From positions 124,001 through 188,000 of the forward strand of contig NW_024067911.1 of NCBI RefSeq assembly GCF_009389715.1: 64,000 nt of DNA. The letters run 5' to 3'. Source of the DNA: Phoenix dactylifera (taxonomy: Eukaryota > Streptophyta > Magnoliopsida > Arecales > Arecaceae). The position numbers and the translations under genes were made by a program. This document shows, in pieces, positions 16,299-28,755 of this stretch. Position 1 is the first letter of the stretch. Each line of letters begins with the position of its first letter. Under the pieces are notes generated by a model that worked only from the letters and a program-made list of their open reading frames with translations, was not told where the DNA came from and searched no databases.

Positions 16299-19200
16299 CC
16301 AAAAAGAGCTTCATTCAATGGAAGAACACGAGCACTCGACCTCATCATTTAACCATTTATAGAAAGCCTTTCATATTAAGTCCACCAAGATTGTAAACAG
16401 AAATAACTCCACCAAGCCTTGTCATGCAAAACCAAGCCCTCTAACTTCAGAAAATCATAAAGCTAATTGTTCATACAGTAAGTTTCATTTGGAAACCAGA
16501 GGAAGGGTACCGAGCTTTTATTCGACATAGACTAATACAGCCTCTTAGGGGCCCAAAAGAACTTCTATTTTTTGAAGGAAATGTGCGGCTACTCCTTCTC
16601 TCGAGAGGTCCCTTCTTGGAGAAAGTTTTTCCCGAAGGAAGAGAGCAATCCTTGTACTAATTAAATACAAATACGGAAGATTAGGTGCCCCAAATAAATA
16701 AAAGGCAGTTCGTGCACTGAAGGTATCCCTCTTATTTTCATAAACAAGCCGAACTTGTTAGAAGGCTGTTAAAAATAGTTATAACCTACTTAATTAAATA
16801 GAAAAAGAATGTGGTGGTACCGCCAAAATATGGTCAAAGAATCATTCGTAGGTCTCGGAGTCTCGGTTTTATAGAATCGGATCTCACAAGTTTTGTTACT
16901 CAAGGAAACTTTTATATCTTGAAATAGAAAAGAAAAAAAAAAAGCACAGCAAATGGATGGCTAATGCCTGAGAGGGAGTTTTATAACATAATAGTCCAGC
17001 TGTTGCTCAAAATAGGTCTCACTTTCCGGTCAGCTGAAAGAAGCATAATCTAAAAGACATGCTTGAACTCGGTGTCACCGGACACATTTCATACCATAGG
17101 AGAATAAAGAAGAAGAAAGCTACTAACAGAAAATTGACACTAGGGAGATGTTTAAATAAAAGCTTTTTGAACTTACACAAAGAAAGCATCAAGTTCCTTA
17201 GATGATCAAAAAGCAATAAGTTAAAGATATGCATAACCATTTCATGAAGTTCGGTTATAGTGAAATGGCCAGATTTTAAGTGTTCTAAAAACAAAATGGA
17301 TCTATAAAGTGGAGCCATGAATATTAAAACCATACATTTCCTTAATAATAACAGTCTCGTCTTGTATCATCCTCGAAATCTGGCTCCATTGCCTCTTCGA
17401 CTCTCACATGCCACACGTGCAATCCACATGCTCAACTTCTGTCGGCCATGCTTTCAGATTTTTTGAAGGGAAATGGAAGTCAATCAAGAATATGCAATGA
17501 ACAACGAAAGCCAGTTTCCCTTTTAGGATACTAAGGCCAACATCAAACTTGCTTTGTTGTCACAACAATTGACATAGAAGATTCTTAACATCAAGAAGAA
17601 ACTATAAATGGCCTCAAGGAAGAATTGTATTTTGAAATGTTCTGTTTTGATAATCAAAGAAATATATGAAGAAACAACGAGTGTAGCAATATTTTTCAAA
17701 AGATCTATGAACTCAAACAATGGATAGACACATCAAAGGATGTCACCATGCTATCAATAGATTTATGAACCACAGAGTTCAGAAATCCCACTAGCAATTG
17801 GTACTTGCAGAAAAAATAATGTTGAGTGATAGAGATAGAAATAGGGATTCATGCTAGATTGCAATTATGATGGCTCTGTAGAAATGAGATAGGAAACCAG
17901 AAAATTGTCAGTCAGGAGATGTAAAAAGCAACATTAATGGAAGATGCAAAAAGCAACATTAATGGAACGATGAAAAAATAATTGTAGTTTCACTGAAACT
18001 TGAAGGCCAAAAAAAACCCAAAGTAGCAATAATTGTTATCTCAAACCTATCATATGAAAGAAGGTGCTGCTAGCCCGAGAAATCAATAGAAGGTGGAGTT
18101 GGGTGGTCAGATAGGATATGTCCCTTTTGGCATGTTTAGGGTTTTTTTGCACATTATATCCAGGAGAATTTTAGAACATCACATGAGATGACTCATCAGA
18201 ATAATGGCTAAATGACAACAACCATCATGCATTGTCTTCACATAGCCTCATTTGCCATGCAAGCTTTCCCAAATTCTTCCTCGCAACCTTCATCCATGTT
18301 AAATATTACATGTTCCTCCCCTCTCAAAACCTTCAAATGTATGAGCTGAATCCATCATCCATTACTTTGTATACAGTTCCCTTAAAAAACACATTTCTCA
18401 CTCAATTCTCCTTGATTTTGACACAGATCCATCTTATCATTTGCCACAGTCGTCCAATTCACTTGGAACCCCTTTGCAGCCTAACATTCTAAACAAAGAA
18501 CCTTTAGTCCTTATTGTGCTATATATTTTCCCTCAAGCTGGAAGGGTGCCATCAGTCACATAACACCACAAAATCACCGTTCCAGTTACTCCAAAGAAAC
18601 TTTAATTTTATCATTATATGTCTTCATACATCCATGGACACATAGAGTCACTGTGTAGATAGTAGTTCTTACTTGGACATAAAGCTAGGAAGGCCAATTT
18701 TAGAAATGATTATGTGAAGCTTACAAGTTACACCATTGAAAAAGAGAAGAGGCAATATTATGACAACAAGACGTGCAATGAAGGAGAAAATAAAGCTCCT
18801 TCTGTAAACAGAAATTTGAAGTTGCATATGAGGGTCAGAAGTAGAAGGCACCTTAAAAAGTATTAATAAAATTGTAAGGAATTGGTACAGATTGTACTGG
18901 CAGGAAACTGGCTTTGATATAGAAGAATATGATAAAAATAATGAAAGCTTAAATTGACTTCATGTTTGTGGCCTCGTGGTTGAAGTAAATTGACTTAAAT
19001 TGACTGAGTGGCCGTCAAAACATACCATGATACTCAACCTTTTTTTAACTAGAAAGAGAGCATTTAGGCTAAATTAAGCTCTTACGTTGGCCTCAAATAC
19101 AAATACATATTACACATCAATTTAAGGGTAGTACATAGATATAAACCTTGCAGAGCAAATGAAAATAAATGATGTGGAAGGAACACTATGGATATAAGTG

Positions 19201-19518
19201 CATCCAGTATCATCATATACGAGGAAGATATATGAAAATTAAACAAATTCAAACTGATGCATTGACTATGAATGCACAGGAAAACCAAAAACAACAACTA
19301 GTGGTGAAGAGAGGAGTAATGAACTTTAGCATGTTGGTTTTGAATGGTATAGGGGGAAAAGCCATTACCAGTGAAATGACTATTAAAACCAACACATAGA
19401 CCAAACAAATCAAAGAATAAGAGCAACTTTGACAAGTGCTTATGGAAGAATAAGAACCATGAGTGTTATATGAAGGTAGCAAAATTCAAAATGCCACCTT
19501 AAAAATATAGTGTTAGAT
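16299..19518. other. Intergenic; no supported gene
   Basis: No exon series, domain or clear repeat was recognised. The part near 16500-16900 looks more organelle-like in composition, but no gene fragment could be named. Short open frames lack familiar motifs. Confidence 0.4.
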
Positions 19519-20052
19519 CCAAGGTTTTAAGTTCCAGCGGGATAGAGGGTGTCCTAGCCACCCGTCATGTCCTGTTCCTGTGAGAAAATAAGATTGGGAT
19601 GAGGTCCGAACTCCAAAACCCATCCATGCGGAAAGAGAAGAAGAGGAAAGCAAGAAAGGAAGGAAAGATGAAGAAAAGAAAAAAGCGAAAGAAAAGATGA
19701 ATAAGAAGAAGAAAAAGGAAAGAAAGGAAGTAAGAACAAAAGAAAGAAAGAGAGGAAAGAAGGAAGAAAGGAAAGAAAAAGAAGAAGAAAAAGGAAAAAG
19801 TAAATAAAGGACGGGATAAGAAAACAAAGAAAAAGGAAAGAAAAGAAAGGAAGGTATAAGAAAAAGAAAGAAAGGATGGAAAGAAGAGGAAAAAGAACGA
19901 AAGAAGGAAAGGAAAGAAGAAGAGGAGATAGATGGAACATATCTAACGGGATGTATGACCGGGACCACTGCTAGGATAGGACGGGACAACAGGGCATCCA
20001 ATTCTATAGAGAAACTGGGAAACCCCCATCCCACGGGACTTAAAAACTTTGG
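19519..20052. repeat. Fold-back/MITE-like element with purine-rich core
   Basis: The left end CCAAGGTTTTAAGTTCC-GCGGGAT and the right end, read inverted, CCAAAGTTTTTAAGTCCC-GTGGGAT form an imperfect terminal inverted repeat. The core at about 19628-19935 is an almost uninterrupted AAAG/GGAA purine tract of about 300 bp. No coding capacity. The flanks (TTAGATC / TCAGATC) hint at a degenerate target duplication. Confidence 0.55.
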
Positions 20053-20932
20053 TCAGATCATCTGATTGGAATGCCTATGAGCTATGTCAAAATAACAACA
20101 AGACAACAAGTCTTTGTCATACAAAACCCATTTAAAATAAATAGAATTTATTGAGTCTCATATGAATTGCATTTTATACCTATAAGGCAATCGCCCATTC
20201 CAGTGATCATGAAGAAGCAGAAATGTTATAGCAAGTATAGTAGCATGTATAATTCAAGTGAGCTACTGAAGCAGTAAACAACAAGTAGCATCCTACCAAA
20301 CCAAGAATCCATCAAATATGTAGTTTGGATGGTTGTCACTATTCATAAGTTTCAGACTTGTAATTTCTCTAAATAAACCACAACCATCAAATGGCTAGCC
20401 ACTAAATCAATGTCATTAGCAAAACCAACATGAGTGGATCGCCTGTATATAAAAACAGATATAGCCACCAACAGGAAGCCATCACAACATCAAGAAGCAT
20501 TTTTTGAGTTCTCTTTCTGCATGTAAATATTATAACGCAGCATTCAAAAACCTGCAACTACTGCTCAGGCAGAACTACATTAAACTACATAAGAGCACAT
20601 CATTGTTCTGGGGAAAGAATGAAAGCAGATGCAGCTATAAGCAAATAAGACCATTTACATGCAATCAAAGGAGTCTATCAACACAGGCCTTTGATTGTTT
20701 GATCAACCTTGGCTACGGATTTGTAATTCTAAGTTCTGTAAATGTTTCCATGCCACCATGCATATGGACAAGTTCTAACGGACAATCAAAATAAGCTATC
20801 ATCTAAGAAGTAGGATATGCCACAAACTAAAAAGGCTATGGATATTACTTTGGTTGCCAAAAGACTATCTAGAATAACTCATCTGGTTTGTACATTCATG
20901 GATAGCAGCAGAAGTGCACGCACCTAATCAGC
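20053..20932. other. 3' flank of the RING gene
   Basis: Contains the 3' UTR of the minus-strand RING gene. A possible donor (AG/GTGCGTGC) just past the stop codon, near 20920, suggests a further intron in the 3' UTR. No other gene is seen. Confidence 0.4.
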
Positions 20933-21778
20933 CTAATGAGATCTAGAATTTGAGTTTGAAGAGCGAAAAGGCCACAGAAGTGACAACAGGTTCCTCCAGC
21001 GTTGATGTCCACTGTTATTTCCATTGCTACTTGAGCTTTGGTCACTTGATCTTGAATGCATGTAACTACCAGAGCTCTGTGGTGGCAGCTCATGGCGGCA
21101 AACTGGACAGGAATTATGTTGTCCCAACCAGGGAATGATGCAGTCCGAGTGATATATATGTTTACATGGCATCTCCCGTGCCTCAGTCCCCAGCTCAAAT
21201 TTCTCTTTACAAATGGGACAATGAGAGTCTCCATGCAGGTGCCTCTGGTTGATCTTCAAGGTGGGCATAGCCTCAATTGCTGACGGTAATGCAGGTGGCG
21301 GTCCACGTCTATCATTTTGTGCCAGCTGTTCAATTAAATTTTCCAGTCCTGGACCAACAAAATAGTCTGCCATGTTGGCTCGTCGCATCCGAACACCATG
21401 CCGCGCATTGAAGAAGACCTCAAAGCCATTGTTGTCAGCCAAATGAACAGGAAGCTGGCCCCTGAAGACCAACCAAGGACCAGAGCCAAATTCCGTCCCG
21501 AAGTCTGATAGCATATTGTGTCTACCTCGGACATCAATCTCACGGTACGCTCCCATCATCCCACGACTCATCATGGCAGAGATCGCCTCCGGGATGCCAT
21601 AACGTGGGTCACCATCCATATCAGCATCAATGCCAATGAAATGTCTCATAAGCTCCTCTGTCCCATCAAGCTCCGAAACAAAACCTGTATCACAGTTAGG
21701 GCAGACCATTTCCCTCTCCTGAGGCTGGATTCCAAGCCTGCATCGGTAACACCAATGTGTGTGCCTTCTGCCTGACAT
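20933..21778 (-). CDS. RING-H2 finger E3 ubiquitin-protein ligase (RING1/RHC-like)
   Basis: A single coding exon of 281 codons. An N-terminal zinc ribbon (CYRCRLGI near residues 10-17, CPNCDTGF near 26-33) is joined by a long linker to a C-terminal RING-H2 domain (about 186-229). The RING ligands are all visible: [13 protein letters not shown], then CPVC, giving C3H2C3 order. The tail is Ser/Asn/Arg-rich. This architecture is that of plant RING1/RHC-type ligases, which pass ubiquitin from an E2 to target proteins in the cytosol or nucleus; the substrate cannot be read from sequence. The start [13 protein letters not shown] is typical of the family. The leader is interrupted by an intron (22854-21832). 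Confidence 0.93.
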   Translation of the reverse strand: MSGRRHTHWCYRCRLGIQPQEREMVCPNCDTGFVSELDGTEELMRHFIGIDADMDGDPRYGIPEAISAMMSRGMMGAYREIDVRGRHNMLSDFGTEFGSGPWLVFRGQLPVHLADNNGFEVFFNARHGVRMRRANMADYFVGPGLENLIEQLAQNDRRGPPPALPSAIEAMPTLKINQRHLHGDSHCPICKEKFELGTEAREMPCKHIYHSDCIIPWLGQHNSCPVCRHELPPQSSGSYMHSRSSDQSSSSNGNNSGHQRWRNLLSLLWPFRSSNSNSRSH

Positions 21779-21831
21779 CTTCTACTCTAAATTTGTTAAA
21801 TGCTTGATGAAATATGACCCCAAAACAGAAA

Positions 21832-22854
21832 CTGCAACCAAAACAAGAACATGAAGAAAACTTATTTATTACTTATTTCAGATAAAAAATTATAGGAAAA
21901 TCAAGAAATTTCATTTAACAGTAAGCAAAAACATGGAGGAAAAAATTATTCAGTACATGCCTCCAATTGGACACCTCCAGAACAAAACAATATGGTGAAA
22001 ACAAACCAGCTAATACTATCCTATTTCCTTAGCTACGAAGACAAAACAATTTAGTACATGACTCCAGTTGGACACCTGCAGCACACAACAATATGATGAC
22101 AGCAAACCAGATAACATAAGCTGGTTTCCTTAGTTATGAAGGCAAAAATTTAGTTAACTACCAGACATCGAGTATCATGAACAAACTTAATAGAATTTGT
22201 CTGGACTTCTTACAGGATTCTGCATGGCCGAGTGACACTAAAACTGGAAATTCTTCACCACACACTGGAAAAAAAAAAGCCCAAACTTTTCCACAAGATT
22301 TTCACATCAATTAACAGAAAAATATTTTTTTTTTTAATCCAAAACATGAACAAAAGCAAACCTTTGAGGTCTTCTCGTAAAACCAAGAAAAAAAAAAGAC
22401 TGAGCAAGGGAAACTCAGGGATGTCTATAGGCAACAATTCCAACTCCAATATCTCAAATAATTACAAATTTTGGGGGCAAAAGTACAAGGAAGGACTAAA
22501 CCTTGCTTTTTAACTTAGTAATTAACCTGAATCGAATTAAATCACTACCAATCTACCAAACACAATTCTAACTCTTAAAACAAATATTTCCAGAAATTCG
22601 GGCGATAATCCACCCAAATTTACAAGAAATCGTAATTCCAATAACCCAGAAGGCCTCACCAACTCCCACCCCTACCCCATAGTTAGTACTACAATATCAT
22701 GATAAAAAAACCATAGAAATCAATAAATCCGCATCAAAAAATCGATAAAAAAATCCCCAAAAATGGAGAAAACAGATCCCTTAAAGCTAGAAGCGAGATT
22801 TCCACATAAAAATACATAAAAAAACGAAAAAAAATAGACTATCAAGTATTATAC
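21832..22854 (-). other. Intron in the 5' UTR of the RING gene
   Basis: On the minus strand a donor CAAG/GTATAA (junction 22855/22854) and an acceptor TTGCAG/T (junction 21832/21831) enclose about 1.02 kb of AT-rich DNA ending 53 bp before the ATG. Leader introns of this kind are common in this gene family. Inferred from splice signals only. Confidence 0.6.
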
Positions 22855-22959
22855 CTTGCGGTGAAGAGAAGGAGAACCACACGGCGAAGTATCCCAAAAC
22901 CATACGAAGAAAGGAGGTCTGGTTCCCTGGATTTTATACACGGATTGACTCCTCGGGAG

Positions 22960-23354
22960 CGGCGTCTTTCTTTCTTGTACGTCGGCTGGGGGAAACCAGA
23001 TCATCCGTTGATTTTACTACGAACTGTCCGAGTTGGACAATCCAACGTGGACCGAGTGGGAAGGTGGTGCGGTACACGCACCGAGATTCTCGGTCAAGTT
23101 GTTTCCGAGAAAGTTAACGAAATTGCATGCATAGAAATGTTTATGCGGTGAGCGGGGAATTCGGCTCCCGCATAAAAACTTCTATACAAGCAGTCGTAAG
23201 ATAACTTAGGAGGGAGATAAGTTGCTGAGGGGTCCTCCACGAGAGGGAAGCGTCCATCCATAGGAATTATTGGCGTGTAGGATATAACACGTCCCTGTCA
23301 CGATGCTGCCGAGTTCTATCTGTTCTTTGATAGAGAAAACTGGACAGCCCAAAG

Positions 23355-23395
<41 letters not shown>

Positions 23396-24759
23396 GCACT
23401 TAGTCCACCAGTGTGATATGATGTTTTTATTTTTATTTTTTGATTGCATGGACAAGATTATATCTTCCGTGCAAAAAAAATATATTATTTTTAGCATAAA
23501 TTCACTATTGAATCACACAATGATTGTTTTAAAATTTATATAGGTGGATGAGTAATAGAGTGCGGATTGCTCAAAAAATTACGTACGGTGTGATCCAATG
23601 AGTATTGTTGTAAAAAAAAATCAACCATTCTTTCGAGCCAAAGATTGCATAGCCTTAGCACATTGTTTGGCTTTAATACGCACGCATGATAGGGCAACGG
23701 GATAAAAAAAGGGATACGTGACGTAAGGGTTTTAACACAAAGCGGCATCTAACGATAAATGGATTAATTCCCATTTTCAATTGGTGCACTATTTTTTTTA
23801 TAATTCTTATCTCTCCTGAACTGAATAAAAACAATTATTTAGATTACTTTAAGTCAAAAAAGATCGATTTATCAGTACTATATAAGACACGTGGTAACAT
23901 CCTTTTGCATGGACTAAGGCAAGCAATTTGTGCTGCAACAGTAAAGATACATATTAATCTTCATGTAAATATGACAAACTCCTTATGTTAAAAGAAAAGT
24001 CCAAGTATAGTAATGATACGTAAGGTTCCTTATTTATTTTCATTGATCAAGATAATGCATCATTATGTTGTATAGATCCCGCATTGAAACCGTTAAGCTC
24101 TTATAATGGTTATAATGGCTGTTACTTTATTTGAAAACGATAATTTTGAAATTTCTAATATTAAAATAATCATTAAAATGATGGCTATTATAGAGGTGTT
24201 ACGATGGAAATAACATGCAATTATAGAACAATAATGGTATTACCTTTTTGTTTATTTTTAATTTGATAAAACATGATGCATTTTTTAACCATACAACCAT
24301 CTAAATTTTTTTAAAAAATATTATTTTATTGAAAAGAAAGTACATGGAAAAATAATTATTGCTATTTATGTTATAGCAGACTGTTATAATAAAAAAAATA
24401 GGAAATAACAACTTACCTCAATAACAGAATGGGGGTGTCCGAGATCGAGATAATGGTTCTAATACCATCATTAAAAACAATGGTTAGAATTCCTCTAAGA
24501 AAATAATATTTCTAGTCCTGTAACGCATGAATTACTCCTGCCATATTGGCCGGGGCTTCATCAGTTAATTGTGTTGATATAAGATTTTAGGTTTGAGTCC
24601 CAACCTCACTATTTCATTCTCTCGATGAAATTCTAATGAACTTTGTTTATGTCTTACAAGGAACCCAATAGTTTTTGTTGGATCAGTTGGGAGCTCACCC
24701 TTGCATCCATCTTATGTAACAATGTCAAACTATTCTCAGAAACAAACTTCAATTAATAG
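22960..24759. other. Intergenic, upstream of the RING gene
   Basis: The first few hundred bases are the likely RING promoter (minus strand). The rest is AT-rich, with a CA microsatellite at 23356-23391 and, at about 24080-24430, a repeat with words such as TATAATGGTTATAATGGC that recurs at 49877-50410. No gene seen. Confidence 0.45.
23356..23391. repeat. (CA)n microsatellite
   Basis: Eighteen uninterrupted CA dinucleotides, a likely length-variable marker. Confidence 0.95.
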
Positions 24760-26300
24760 TATCACGCTCCGAACTTAGAGTGTAACAGACATCACATACC
24801 TATGTAGCGGACCATACAAGCATGCAAGGCTACAGATCATATCAAAAAGATAATAATTCTTGAAAATTTATTTAATCAAGAATTTATTCAAATAATTTTT
24901 ACTATAGTTCAAACGTGATAATAGTCAACATATGCTAACTATTTACTTAAATCAAATAAAATATTTTAACTAGTCTAAATAATTTGACTAGACTTCCAAT
25001 AACTCAAAGTATATCAAGAAGATCTAGCGCATTCCTCAAGTCCCGAGTAATTGTGTATTTGGATCTAAACAATAGAGATAATATAATAATGAGCTGCACT
25101 AGCCCAATAAGCAACATAACACCTCAAAGTAGGGTCTAAGCATGCCAAATAATAAATTAAAGAGCAAGAAACTGAATAAAAAATAAATCAATTCTTGAAT
25201 AATATATATATATATATCTTTTTTAAGTATACTATTATTTTTATAAATTAATATTAGAAATCCAACATCATGCTATGGCCATGCAACCTAGTAGCATGGG
25301 TTGGAATGCACAAGTGCCAAATACCATATTCTTAACCATCGGTGGTACGGTGTCCAAATACCACTATTCTAATCATTGATGGTGCAGTGTTGAAACTAAT
25401 TTCTCAGGTTACAAATCAATATGGACAACGAATAATCCCTATTGGCGGGGTTAGATCATAGCCGTGCTGTGAATACATACATATAAAATAATTTTTTTAT
25501 AATTTGTCTAATTACATTTTCCAGATTTCATAACACAACATATAATATATTTTAAAAATATTATTATCATAACATTAGCATGCCTGACCCGTTTAACTAA
25601 GTATAAAACAGATATCATAATCAAATTTAATCAACCAATTATTATTTTACCAAAAAAATAGAAAACATACTTTGAAGTATTAGGTTACTTACCTCTTCTC
25701 GCTTCAAAAATTTCACTTCAGATGCACATATTTTAATATCATTAAAATATCATTAATTTCATCATCATCTTCTCAAAAGCCAAGCAAAGTCAAAAATTAA
25801 AATACTAGTAAAACATGGCCTCATGCCTCTAAATTAGGTTGGTCAGGTGAAGATCAATAGTGGCCAAATTTCAAAAGATCTTGTTGGGGCTGAAGTAATG
25901 GGCTGGTTTACTATGTGAGTACCGGAACGATTTAGGGACTCCAAACTAGGTCAACTTGGCTTCAATCAGAGGTCTGGGTTTGGTCCATCATAGTGGTATA
26001 AATCATCACTACATCTAATCCGTGGGTTAGGAAGAGAAATTAGCAACTAGGAAAGAACAATAGAATCTATATATTTACAGAGATTAATAAATTATTTAGA
26101 GGAAACTAAGAATGGGAAGAAAAAAAGAGAACTAAGAAGAAGGAGGAAAGAAAGAGAGAGAAGAGGAGAGGGAAGAGAAGTGAAGAAGCCGGCGATCGTA
26201 GTGGTGGTCGGCGACGGCTGCGGTGGTCGGTGAAAAGGATAAAACTGAGGACATTCTCGGTTTGGCCCGAAACAGGAGAGATAACTCAACAAGAGGTGGG
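24760..26300 (-). repeat. LTR remnant of a Del/Tekay-type gypsy element, minus strand
   Basis: Read on the minus strand this has the features of the long AT-rich LTRs at 54.6-59.5 kb: a CT-rich leader with GCCGGC/CCACCACT words (about 26230-26100), the phrase TTGGGCTAGTGCAGCTCATT near 25105, and an end ...GTTCGGAGCGTGA at 24760. No internal coding region adjoins, so it is a solo or truncated LTR. The left end is clear; the right end is lost against the LINE. Confidence 0.45.
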
Positions 26301-26310
26301 TTGCGTAGTG

Positions 26311-26530
26311 TACTCACGGTGGTCGCGGCTGTGACCCCCTTTTGATTTGGCTCCCTGCTTCATCTAATCGGGCCATGGGTGGTCGGAAGGGGCGGGTCTG
26401 GTTCTGTGCTTCCCGGCGGTAAGTTGTGGGGAGACACCCATGGGTTGCGGCGGTCCAGTGGAGTGCTCACGGAGGTCGCGGCCGTGAACGCATTGATTCG
26501 GCTCCCTGCTTCGCCTAACCGGGTGTGCTT
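26311..26530 (+). repeat. Tandem duplication in the LINE 5' region
   Basis: A segment starting TACTCACGGTGGTCGCGGC at 26311 recurs as TGCTCACGGAGGTCGCGGC at 26464, a period of 153 bp. Each copy is followed by TTCGGCTCCCTGCTTCGCC-like sequence. Repeated 5' units are how some LINEs build promoters. Confidence 0.6.
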
Positions 26531-26584
26531 TTGTTTGATTTCTCCTAACCATTTTGTGTGTCCCAGGTGCCTTGGATCATACTG

Positions 26585-27480
26585 ATGGAGCAGTCAGGGG
26601 GTCCAACACCGGTGCAGACGATGGGTAAGAAGGCGGAGGTGGCAGCTCAAGGCAAAGGTACGGCTCTGGAGAGTCAGGGGGAGGGATCTAGGGCCCAGGC
26701 TAGATTAGGGCCTTGGGTGACTTGCCGGCCCACGGAACTGGAGGTGGCTCGGCTGAGCTGCCTTTCCTCGGCAGTCCTAGAGCTCCCGGAGGAGCCCATC
26801 AAGGCTGCCCATCGGGAGTGGGAGGGTCTAGCGGTGGTGGGCCGCAGTCTTGGCTGGCGAGTGCCAGCCGAGTGGGTGGCCAAGGATATGGCTGCCCGGT
26901 TGAAGAAAGCAGGAGAGGTGGCGGCGGTGACACTAGTCGAAGACCATTTTGCCCTACGCTTCCGATCGTCGACGGAGCGGGACCCTGCATTATCGAAGGG
27001 GTCGTGGGTGGTGGTGGGGCAACTCCTCATCATGGAGTCGTGGGCACCTGATTTCCTGCCCAAAGAGGCCCCCGTGAGTACCGTGGTGGTCTGGCTCCGA
27101 CTATCCGGGCTACCGCTGGAGTATTGGTCGACCTCGACCATTCTCGACATTGTAGCTCGGGTAGGGCGGCTGTTGGCCGTTGACAGGGTGACTGAGGAAT
27201 GGCGAGCCATGGGCTTTGCCCGGGTGAAGGTCACGATCAACGCCACTGAGCCCCTCCTTCCGGGGGTCCGGATTCATGGGAAGACGAAGGTGCTCTAGCT
27301 GCCCTTGGTCTTCAAGAATTTCCTAAATTTTGGCATCCAGTGCGGTAGGATCGGGCACCCAGCGTTCGTCTGCAAATTTTTGGTACCAGCACAGACGAAG
27401 GAGGGAGCCCCCATGGTTGTGGAAATTGGGGTGACCCCGGGCTACCGGGGCCATGCCCAGTGGAGGGTGATCTCGGGATG
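26585..27480 (+). pseudogene. LINE ORF1 (DUF4283/zinc-knuckle gag-like), broken
   Basis: From ATG at 26585 the frame runs to a TAG at 27296-27298. It contains the DUF4283 RNA-binding region of plant L1 ORF1 proteins (FALRFRSSTERD, GSWVVVGQLLIMESWAPDF, VWLRLSGLPLEYW). In the same frame past the stop follow LPLVFKNF and a damaged CCHC knuckle, in which CGRIGHPAFVC keeps only part of the expected cysteines. The protein would coat LINE RNA; here it is truncated before the knuckle. Confidence 0.8.
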
Positions 27481-28755
27481 ATTTATAGCCCATGGTTGGT
27501 GGCGACTCGTGCCCGGCTCCCGTGGCAAAAAGGGCCACCGACGACTGTGCCTGTGGTCGAGTCATCTTCAACTCAGCCGTCCCTCTCGGTGGCTCGACCT
27601 AGTCCTCCTGCATCCCCGCCGGACCTGGAGGGTTGGCAGAAGCCAACCAAGGTGGCCCGCCGCTACTCTCCGGCAAAAGGGCATCTGGAGGTGGTCGCCG
27701 CGCTCCTAGGCTCCGGTATCCCATCCGAGGGTTCCCGAGTCGACTCGACCCCCAACTCGATCGTGGGCCTGGGTGACTCGGTGGCCCCGGCGGAGTAGTA
27801 GGTTGGCCCTAGCACTGCACCACTGGGCCAGCATGCAGGCCCATCAAACAAGCGCCCCAGGAACCCTAGGTTGCTATTGGATTTGGGCCCCGCTGTTGCA
27901 AGCCGGGACTGGATGGGGGGAGCGGGCCGCGGCCGGGCTAGGACGCAGCTGCACGGGGCATGTGTGCCTCGCGCGGCACGTGCGATGGGCTAGTAGGCCC
28001 GTCGCGGGGCTGCGGACACGCAAGCCCAAGAGTCGTGGCCACGCGAGCGTAGCAAGGGGAAGGCCCCTGTGGTTGCCGGCCTTTCGGAGGGAGGATTCAG
28101 CTGGGCCCAAGCGAGCTCGCCGATGGGCCTGGGTCGGGTCGTCCCGTGAGTGGGGCTGTCGGGCCCTCGGGGCCCCACTCCAGTGTGAATGGGTCAGCCC
28201 TGGGGAGTGCCCCCCCCGGAGGGGGCTCTGTGACTCTGGGTCTGAGCCTATTCAGGATAATAGATGGGCCTAGTGAGTCCGGAGTGAGGGGGCCTCTAGA
28301 GGGCTCAGCTGGGGGAGCGGCTGCGGTCTTCCAATTTACCTCTCCGGCCCTGGTGGTGGACTCGGCTCCTGAGGCCCATAACTCTCAAGGCCCTGCAAGA
28401 GTGTTTACAGTGCAGAGGGAGGCAGTCTCCGGTGGGTCGGGTTTGGATGGCGAGACTCGCTTGGACGGGACCAGGTCATGGTGGGTTGCCCTGAGGGTGA
28501 TGCACTAGTGGGTCGAGATACGTCTGCACCTATGCCGCCCGGAGCAGGTGACCCGAATGATGATGAAGGGGCCGTGAGCACGCCAATGATGGATCATCCG
28601 ACGGTGGTGCAACAGGTCAAGGCGCCTGTTATGTGGGTCGTCTCTAGAGCCAATGTTGATGATGTTCAGCGGGGTGGCACTTATCCCGAGGTGGAGATGG
28701 ACCCTGAGGCCCAAGGGGTGAACGTGCCTGTAGCCGACCTCTCAGACTTTTCTCC

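Noticed and set aside
16500-16900. Possible further organelle DNA
   Set aside because: Composition is suggestive, but no gene segment could be named on either strand.
19513-20034. Minus-strand Ser/Phe/Leu-rich open frames
   Set aside because: Translation of a pyrimidine tract; low complexity with no domain.
24540-24660. Possible SINE with box B-like AGGTTTGAGTCCC
   Set aside because: No convincing box A, tail or flanking duplication.
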